Assembly (NCBI GenBank): GCA_015179025.1
Contig: WHUX01000008.1
Span: 124,001 to 188,000, forward strand
DNA length: 64,000 bases
From: Terfezia claveryi
Lineage: Eukaryota; Ascomycota; Pezizomycetes; Pezizales; Pezizaceae
Direction: 5' to 3'
The translations under genes and the position numbers were made by a program. Under the pieces are notes generated by a model that did no database searches, was not told the origin of the DNA, and saw only the letters and a program-made list of their open reading frames with translations. Shown here in pieces: positions 56,837 through 64,000 of this stretch (its first letter is position 1; each line of letters begins with the position of its first letter).

Positions 56837-59800
56837 ATGTCTGGAGATGCCTCCATAGCGACGGTGAGACTGCATTAGCTAAGTCTGAGAGATGTAGCTA
56901 ATGTGATGTCCTGATAGAGCAATGTCGATCCCCACCAGCGCCAGGGCTCCACAGAGTTTCAGATTGACGACGAAACAGCTAGGTGAGAAAGTATATATTC
57001 CCCCCCCCCAGACACCACGGACAACTGACTTGGGGTCATATATACAGGCGGGTGGGTCAAATGATGTTGCTGAATTTCAAGGGGTGCACTGTATCCAAGG
57101 AGATTCGTACGATGATTGAGACGTATTACGTGGGAAATATTATGCTCTCACCTAACAATATTCAAGGTAGGAAGGGCTACTACGATAGCTATGCGCAGAT
57201 GCCGCAATGGTGAATGTTGCTGACGATATCTTAGATGCGTCTCAACTAGCAAATTTGACGAAGGAGCTCCAGAAAATTGCCCAGGATACAGGATATCAAC
57301 ATCCACTGATGATTGGGATTGACCAGGAAAACGGCATGGTACGCGTAGTCCTCAATCTGCGGAAATCTTTGGTGACACCAAGTAACGTAGTACAGATAAG
57401 CCGTTTTGGAGACGGAATCAGGGCGACACACTTCCCTGGCGCCATGACGCTCGGAGCCACAAGAGCACCAAACCAAGCTTTTGAAGTCGGAAGAGCCACC
57501 GCAAAAGAATTGGCTGCAGTTGGGATAAATTGGAATTTCGCCCCGGTTCTGGATGTTGTCAATGAGCAGGATGGTACTGGGGCAAGTGTGAGGTCCTTTG
57601 GAGATGACCCACAGAATGTTGGCCGGTTTGGGCAGGCATTTTCCGAAGGCTTAAGAGCAGGAGGGATTGCATCTTGTGCCAAACACTTCCCAGGTACTGT
57701 TAGAGAGGATTCATCAACAGGACGTACCATTGAAGAGCTGGAAGCGACTGAACTTGTCCCTTTCCGAAGAGCTGTCTCCTCGGGGCTAGACAGTGTGAAA
57801 TTATCTAGCTCTTTATGGTCAGATAATCCTGAAGACCCTTTGTATGCGAAATTCATGGTACACGATGTACTACGGAGGCAAATAGGATACGAGGGGGTGG
57901 TGTTGGGGAATTGTACAGATATGCCATGCTTTCGGGAAAAGTCGAATATTGCCCAGGCCACAGTGGGAGCACTCATGACGGGGTGCGATATGGTTATGGT
58001 GTTGCACAATGCAGACACACAAAGAAGGGGTATTGAGGCAATATATGATGCCGTGCGGAGGAATGATATCCTGAAAAGTGAGATTTATCGGGCTTCTGGT
58101 CGAATTTCTCTGTTGAAGGAGCATTATCTCAGCTGGAAGATGGCCCTCTCACCTAATTCCCACATTCTGCCATCTTTGATACATGACCACCAAATCCTGG
58201 CGAGGAAGGTATATGAAGCTGCTATCACAGTAGTTCGAGATGAGAACTGCTTGCTGCCCATGAATCACAAGCTATCCGCAGCGGATACGGTTCTTCTTTT
58301 GGCACCTGTCGTACGGCCATTGCACCCCACACCTCCAGGGGAGTCACCAACAGATCCATTTGAGCCACTTGGAAGGGCCCTCGCACGCAGGCATTCTCGG
58401 ATACGGCATGCTCCCTATACAATTCAAGGGCTTACTCCACTTCATACCACCCTAATAAAACGAGCTTCTGCGGTGATTTTTGTCACAGTCAATGCTCTGC
58501 AGACTCCACAGCAGGGGTACCAAATAAGGATAGCAGAGGAGGTCCAGCATATGTGTGCCTCAAAACCCTTTGTCGCGATAGCAGCTTGTGATCCGTACGA
58601 TTTGCTCAGTGCTCGTACATTCGAAACATACCTTTGTACATACGAGTACAGCCAAGCAGCCTTGGAAACCGCAGCAGCTGTCATTTTTGGAGAAAGACAC
58701 GCACCAGGAGCATTACCAGTCGGTACTCCGGGGGTGCCCGTTCGCCGGCAACAGAAACAGTGGTTTGTGGAAGTATGGGAGAAGCGAAAGGACCTCTATG
58801 CTTCTGCGGATCTTTGGAAAGATTGCCTGGGAAGGAAATGGCCGCTGGATGCAAGCACTTTGAGTACACTTTTGGATAGGCCAGGGTATTCAAAGCATTT
58901 CGTTGTTAGGAATCCAGTGACACACGAGCTGCTCGGGCTAGCTGCGACGTACACCATCATGCTGGGCCCTAACCAGATGATTGGCTCTCTAGCTTTGTTG
59001 ATGGTTCGCCCGACTCACCGAAATCTAGGCATAGGTCTCTCGCTCCACGATGTTGCCATCCGACATCTTTCATTGACACCTGGTATCACGTCAATACAGT
59101 TAGGAAGCATATTTCCACGACTATTCCCTGGCCTACCTGTGGATATTCCGGCTGACGATTCTGCCTGGTTTGCTCACCGGGGGTGGAGGTTTGAAGAGAA
59201 ATATGTATATGATTTGTTTATGGATATCGACAGCTGGGCACCACCGGAAAATATTCTTGGACCGCTAGCAGCAAAAGGGATTTCTTTCAGTCGCTGTACT
59301 CCCGAACAGTTTGAATCCCTTATTGATTTTGAAATGAAAAATTTTGGGACCTACCCTGGATGGGTAGAGAAATATCAAACACTCAAGGACACAGATGGTA
59401 AATGGGACAAGCCTCTATATCAGTGAAGGTGACTAACATCCCTTTATTAGACATTGCCGATGCAATCTTGGCTACTAGTCGAGATGGTATTCTGGGAGCA
59501 GCATTGGTATTTTCGCCGGTCAGCAATAATCAAATGTCTAAGGACATCCCCTGGCCGAAGATGATGGGAGAGAGGAATGGTGGTTTGGCCTGTGTCAGTG
59601 TTGGACGTAAGTTTCTAATCAACCATGCTCAGATGGCTTCCAGTAGCTAACGGCATGAACAGGGGAATTCCGAGGACAGGGTCTTGGACTGGCACTAATA
59701 TGTGCATCTATCCTGGAGTTAAAATCGAGAGGGCTGAAGGGATGCTTTGTCGATTGGGTTGATCTTGCTGAGTTTGAGGGGACTTACAAACAACTAGGTA

Positions 59801-59902
59801 TCTAATTATTTTATTCTCGTTGTAGTCATTGCATATGACTGACTTAATATCATAGGCTTTCAGCAATGGGGCAAATACAGGGAAATCTGGCGCCGGATTT
59901 AG
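56837..59902 (+). CDS. GH3 (NagZ-like) / GNAT fusion protein
   Basis: Eight exons: 56837-56863, 56918-56982, 57048-57166, 57235-57338, 57396-59397, 59451-59606, 59663-59797, 59856-59902; 884 residues. The N-terminal half is a family 3 beta-N-acetylglucosaminidase-type domain (VGQMMLLNFKG, HPLMIGIDQENGM, HFPGAMTLGATR, GINWNFAPVLDV, VRSFGDDP, SCAKHFPG). The C-terminal 280 residues are a GNAT acetyltransferase pair, with REFRGQGLGLAL as the acetyl-CoA loop. This fusion is a known fungal architecture; T. reesei Nag3 is of this kind, in GlcNAc use. No signal peptide, so intracellular. The usual GHGDT..DSH loop is replaced by GTVREDSS and the nucleophile site reads GNCTDM (Asn about 277). The 57-bp intron 57339-57395 has no stop and keeps frame. 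Confidence 0.88.
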
Positions 59903-60601
59903 TTTCTTTTTTCTCCATTTTTTTTTCGGTTTATCAAGTGAGGTTCACTAGGCTGTTATATCTTGGGGGATAAACAGGAAAGCCGACGGTGGTCATCTAT
60001 CATGTGTTATTTCTTACCGGCGCTGAACGGAATATGCTTTTTTTGTTATCGGGATGCTGAGGAATGGTTTTCATCTTACTTTCTTCGTTCACGTTCTGGT
60101 TGCATGCTATTTCTCACCTGATACCTACATACACATTGGTCGGATCACGATGTTTTGGTTTTACTTGGATTCCTCATTTCATTTGTTTTATAATTCATGA
60201 AGGCGTTTGTTACTTGGAGAAGAAAGTGATTGTGTCATCTATTTCGTTATCACTGCTAAGATTATTGGTTTCTTGTTAACTACTGGGGGAGAGCACCTAC
60301 TTGTCCATTCCTCCTACTAATACCTGTACACGCTTATACAACCACCTGTCAAATGTACTATAAGACTATACAGATCTAGAGTGGAAAATTTCGTGGCTAG
60401 GGTTTTACTTATTTTGTTACTCTGGATTTTAATAGAAAGAGTGTTCCAGATCTCTAGTTAACCAGCGGGTTGAAAAGTGACATTTTGCAACGTAATCAAA
60501 ATCCAGGAATATATACTAGCGCCGTCTGTAGCGGATTAGCATTTCTCCGGCGCCTCTTCCTCGAAGACATTGTTTGAAAATAGACATCGCAATCAACCAC
60601 C
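59903..60601. other. Intergenic, GH3-GNAT gene to RMP1
   Basis: 699 bp, T-rich in the first part (3' UTR of the fusion gene) and the RMP1 promoter in the rest. Nothing else seen. Confidence 0.5.
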
Positions 60602-61828
60602 ATGTCGACTCTCAACAGCACAACTTCAGCGCTAGGTTCCAACTTAGATATCCCAGAACTCCCGTCAACCCTATGCTTAATGCAAGAATCTAACCTCCTC
60701 CACCTCATTTTCCACCGCAACAAAAACCAGCACAGGCTTTCAAAATGGTGGAAAGACCTATCGCTACTGCGGAGCAATGTTCGGAAATTGATCGTTGAAT
60801 TAGAATCTGTTGGAGAATTACAAGCAGGAAAACCCGCCGCCCCAGTCTTGTCTGGGAGTGGGATGACCAAAACGCAGCTTAGAAAGCTGCGGAAGATGGA
60901 GAAGGAGAAGGAAAAGGGAAAGAGGGAGGAAAAAGCGAATGCCACATATGTACAGACGGGGGGGGATGGGGTAAGTGGTGTGCATGCGATTGTGAAGGCG
61001 AGAGAGAGGGTAGATTCTCGGCTGAGGATTATGAGGAGAGGGGTTATACCTAGGGCGTGGGTGGCGTTCACGGGGGTGGTTGCTACTACGCAGTTTTCGG
61101 CGCTGGGGATGATTTTGTTGGGTGTCCTGGGGAGGATATATGAGATTATTGGGCCGGGGAGTGCGGGGGAGCAGGTGGCAATGAAGGATGTTGAGGAGGA
61201 GAGGTTTAGGGAGGTTATGGAGAGGGAAGTTGACAGAGGAAGGAGGGGAGGGATGTCAGGGTGGGTACATGGGGATGAAGAGACTGAGCTGCTTGGTGGT
61301 GATGGGTTTGATGATGATGGAGGGGTGATTATATCTAGGGAATTGGTTTGTGTGGAAGAAGATGAGATGGAAGTATTAGGGACTATTGTGGAGCGCACCG
61401 GGACCGAAGAGAGAGAAATACCTAATCCCATAAATGCAGCCCAAGACACAAAGACACAGGATGGGGGGGAATCACAAGTTGAGACAGCAGAGCAAACCCC
61501 CACAACAGCTACTTCGAGGAAGAAAAAAAACATGATAAAGAAATCGAAAGAGATTATGTTACCCAAACCATCTCTACCGTCACCACCACAGCCATCACGG
61601 CTATTATCAAAATCTGTCCCTACAACTCCCTGTTTCATTCCCGACCCCCTCGACTTCTTCTCATCCACTTCCGCTACTCCCGGGATAGCGTCCACTCCTG
61701 TCATTACCAAACCAGAAAAGCGAAAATCTAAACCTGAATCTACGAAGACTGATAATACAAATAAGCCAAAGAAGAAGAAAAAGAAGAAAGGGAATGTCAT
61801 TGACGATCTCTTTGAAGGGCTTATCTAG
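60602..61828 (+). CDS. RMP1: RNase MRP subunit Rmp1
   Basis: Single exon, 408 residues, ATG in the context ccaccATGtc. Rmp1 is the subunit special to RNase MRP, the ribonucleoprotein that cuts pre-rRNA. The conserved domain at about 30-185 has LLHLIFHRNKNQHRLSKWW and, after a K/E-rich insert, GVIPRAWVAFTGVVATTQFSALGMILLG. The extreme C-terminus KKKKKKKGNVIDDLFEG matches the yeast ending (poly-K then IDGIFG type). The region between (about 190-380) is acidic or S/P/T-rich and probably disordered. A 434-codon antisense frame over the same bases is an artefact of this composition. Confidence 0.88.
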   Translation: MSTLNSTTSALGSNLDIPELPSTLCLMQESNLLHLIFHRNKNQHRLSKWWKDLSLLRSNVRKLIVELESVGELQAGKPAAPVLSGSGMTKTQLRKLRKMEKEKEKGKREEKANATYVQTGGDGVSGVHAIVKARERVDSRLRIMRRGVIPRAWVAFTGVVATTQFSALGMILLGVLGRIYEIIGPGSAGEQVAMKDVEEERFREVMEREVDRGRRGGMSGWVHGDEETELLGGDGFDDDGGVIISRELVCVEEDEMEVLGTIVERTGTEEREIPNPINAAQDTKTQDGGESQVETAEQTPTTATSRKKKNMIKKSKEIMLPKPSLPSPPQPSRLLSKSVPTTPCFIPDPLDFFSSTSATPGIASTPVITKPEKRKSKPESTKTDNTNKPKKKKKKKGNVIDDLFEGLI

Positions 61829-62030
61829 TGCCGCGTAGCTGGCGTTGTAGGACATTTTATTGTAGCAATAGATTGTAGAATAGAAAATGTATGCATGTGA
61901 AGTAATCTTTATCAACAGCGGAGTTAATGTATTTATATCTACTAAGCTATCCAAAACATACGCAGTGAATAAATTTTTGGTATCATCCGGGATATTTCCA
62001 ACTCCGTGACTGACATACCCTCAAATCGCT

Positions 62031-64000
62031 CTACTCTATCGCCCATTTATTACCCCATCTCCATAACGCCCCCACCCCAATATTCATGACCGTCAAATGT
62101 AACACACTCCACGTCATCGTATATATATATTTTGGACTAAAGACCGTCCAAATAAAGAGATGTGCCCTATGCATATAACAACTTGTCATAACGGCACTGC
62201 CCACAATGCTCCAAAATAGCGTCCACAGTGCAATCTGCTGTCTGTAGACCCCTTCTTCCTGGTCTCCGGGGTCATCCGAACGGACTGGGGATATTCGGCC
62301 CTCCTCACGATCATCTTTCTCCTTGACTGGGCGGACTTCCCCGTCGGCCCACCACCGGAGTAGGACAATACCACCGAGAGACCAGAATACTGGGCCGACC
62401 CAGTTTGACAAGAAGGTGAGTATCCCAACAATAACGACGTTGAAGCCGGAGACACCGTTTAGCACGTTGGACAAGTCGAGAGAGGAAATGTTGTTTGAGC
62501 CTCCAAGAGCAAAGAAGGCTACATGCTGGAGGAGAAGAGAGGAGAGAGAGATCTCCAGGGGACTAAGAAGCGGTCTCTTCCCTGGAGAGGCCGAGGAAGA
62601 TAGTTTAACCAGCATGCGGAACTGGATATTAAAAACTAGAATGAGGGGTACATTCCAGAATCTAGATTGCGTAACTAAGAACACTGAAAGCAGATCATGA
62701 AGCACTACAGATATTCTCAGTGACCTCTTGGGGTCCTTTTTGGTTCTTTCCACAAATAGAGTTATGCCCATGGCTATCCCCAAGGCCATAAATGCCGCTC
62801 GTGCTAGGCTTACTAGTGGGGCCGACTCGAAGAGTTGTACGATCGGGAGTAGCCACCCAGGAATAGCCTCTACAGCATCTTGCTGGGTGAAACTCATCTT
62901 GAAGGTAACTGCGGCTGAGATGATAGTACTTGCGAGGACGAAACTAGGTGCGCTACCCCATCTGCGGCAGACGCGTTTGTTGAGGCGCCAGAGTGAGTAA
63001 AGGTAGGTTGCAAGAATAAGGATCCACATGACCGTTGTGTGCTTCAAGAGGAAGCCAGTGACGATGTCGGGGGCACCTTGATGCTTTACCCCGGTTTGGT
63101 TCCACCGACTAGAAATCCGAACTAGGAGAAGAATAACGAGGGAAGAGATGCCCATTTCACCATTCCGTCGTCTTGGGAGAGTTAGTATATTTCAAGAGCT
63201 TAGAGCCTGGGAGCAGGGGAGGAGAAGGGTTTTACTCTTTGAGCATCATAACGAAGAACCATGCAGACGAAGTCCAGTACCAGAAATTATGTTCCTCCTC
63301 AATGAAGCTAGTAGAGAACATCATTATACAATTCAAAGTTATCAAAAGAGCAACTGGTATATTGTTGGCGAAAGTGTAAATAATCGAGCCAGTGCTACCT
63401 GCTCCGAAGAAAACCGATATCAAGGACAAGATATTCGCAATTATAAGCAAAAACACTCCGATTGTCATTAGGGTGAGGTTATATGAGCTTGCTGCCATGG
63501 CTAGGACACCTTGTGCCTCTGTGGTGAACTTTGGGTTTGACGAAAGTCAGCTTGGCACCGAGAAACTCCATATCCGCGAAGGAGACTTACCCGCAGTAAC
63601 TCCTCTATGGCATCATCAGCGGTAGCCTGCCCCCTTTGCCATAGACTACGGGTCTCAAGTGCCTTTGCCCACAAACAGGCAAGTTTGATTTCTTCTGCCT
63701 GTGCTTTGGCGCTGCATTGACTCCTATCCGCCCCTAGTGGCTCAAAATGCGGAAAATTTGCGACTACAACTTGAAGCATTTGCTGCGCATTGTGAATGAG
63801 AACTTGTACCCTATCCTTTTCTTCTTTTTCTCAGTACAGTTCGCTTATGAGCGGTATCAGTGGAACACTGGAACACATACCATCCCACATAGGTAGAAAG
63901 TTTGATATGACTCGACCCACATTATTTTTGGGGATAGGAAAGTGCAAAAGTACAGCCAGAGTAGGTGTAATGTCCGTTTGCTCCACAAGGGTATGAAATC
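62031..64000 (-). CDS. LAS21: GPI ethanolamine-phosphate transferase Las21/Gpi7, 5' part beyond the window
   Basis: Exons on the minus strand: 64000 (continuing) to 63881, 63829-63591, 63516-63236, 63171-62031 (TAG); introns of 51, 74 and 64 bp. The enzyme adds ethanolamine phosphate to the second mannose of GPI anchors in the ER. The right-edge exon reads VEQTDITPTLAVLLHFPIPK, the end of the alkaline-phosphatase-like catalytic domain. The remainder is the multi-span membrane region (for example NYNL-like SSYNLTLMTIGVFLLII, STSFIEEEHNFWYW, QHVAFFALGGSNNISSLDLSN, GVSGFNVVIVGILTFLSNW, GPVFWSLG). The catalytic N-terminal part with metal ligands is not visible. About 593 residues are seen. Confidence 0.88.

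Noticed and set aside
57720..57755. Possible tiny intron (GTACTG...CAACAG) in the KHFPG loop
   Set aside because: Only about 27 nt, and the frame remains open through it; treated as coding.
57296..58018. 240-codon antisense ORF
   Set aside because: Shadow of the GH3 domain.
60496..61800. 434-codon antisense ORF, longer than the Rmp1 frame
   Set aside because: The sense frame has clear Rmp1 motifs at both ends; the antisense product is S/P/F-rich with no domain and no good start context.
62323..62700. 125-codon plus-strand ORF over LAS21
   Set aside because: Antisense of a membrane-protein exon, no similarity to anything.
1..64000. tRNA, rRNA, CRISPR or telomere arrays
   Set aside because: No B-box-like GGTTCGANTCC with matching A box, no rRNA sequence, no regularly spaced direct repeats and no TTAGGG runs were found by eye; a covariance-model search would be needed to exclude small RNAs.

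Overview
The window comes from a filamentous ascomycete (Pezizomycotina). The genes are split by many short introns (mostly 45-115 bp, GTNNGT donors, CTAAC/CTGAC-type branch sites). The gene set is typical of filamentous fungi: a GAS2-domain cytoskeletal protein, a CRT10-domain WD protein, a GH3-GNAT fusion, a DUF2015/UPF0357 protein and eL28 (absent from baker's yeast). No rRNA, tRNA, CRISPR or prokaryotic feature was seen. The intergenic DNA is rich in homopolymers and small repeats. The protein sequences diverge clearly from Aspergillus-type relatives, so an early-branching class is possible, but I cannot name the species.

Layout: 1-5.8 kb holds the 3' part of a giant coiled-coil/GAR protein (+). 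8.6-10.3 kb is a serine-rich membrane protein (-). 10.3-14.0 kb is gene-poor and carries a cluster of a short dispersed motif. 14.0-15.1 kb has a DUF2423 protein (-) and a small basic ORF. 15.9-17.9 kb is a Siz/PIAS SUMO E3 ligase (+), 18.6-19.0 kb Tim8 (-), 20.1-21.7 kb a YheT-type alpha/beta hydrolase (-), 22.0-24.8 kb the cohesin loader Scc4/Mau2 (+), 26.6-27.1 kb a UPF0357 protein (-), 28.5-29.2 kb ribosomal protein eL28 (+), 30.0-31.4 kb malate dehydrogenase ending in a peroxisomal AKL signal (+), 31.9-32.7 kb TRAPP subunit Trs33 (-), 34.0-34.6 kb centromeric histone CENP-A (-), 37.1-38.4 kb a Zn2Cys6 regulator (-), 39.1-40.0 kb dolichyldiphosphatase Cax4 (+), 41.6-43.9 kb a CRT10 protein (+), 45.4-47.0 kb a mitochondrial RF-1-domain protein (-), 50.7-51.0 kb a small serine-palmitoyltransferase subunit (+), 51.4-54.2 kb the kinetochore protein Mis6/CENP-I (-), 56.8-59.9 kb the GH3-GNAT fusion (+), 60.6-61.8 kb Rmp1 of RNase MRP (+), and 62.0 kb to the right edge the 3' part of Las21/Gpi7 (-).

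These are mostly unrelated housekeeping genes; there is no operon-like or biosynthetic cluster. Within about 32 kb, however, lie CENP-A, the CENP-I kinetochore subunit that works with CENP-A chromatin, and the Scc4 cohesin loader. Four genes serve membrane and secretory work (Trs33, Cax4, the small SPT subunit, Las21). Exon structures below were worked out by hand from splice signals, frame and family similarity; each joined model gives a whole number of codons, except the first gene, whose junction near 2.58 kb is unresolved.

The most unusual observations are: a long EEKR-type helix built from an 18-bp minisatellite; an unexplained frame change in that gene; two GC-AG introns; a 20-nt exon that carries the GGQ motif; altered catalytic residues in the GH3 domain; and two terminal-inverted-repeat elements plus a cluster of a roughly 16-bp motif in both orientations.
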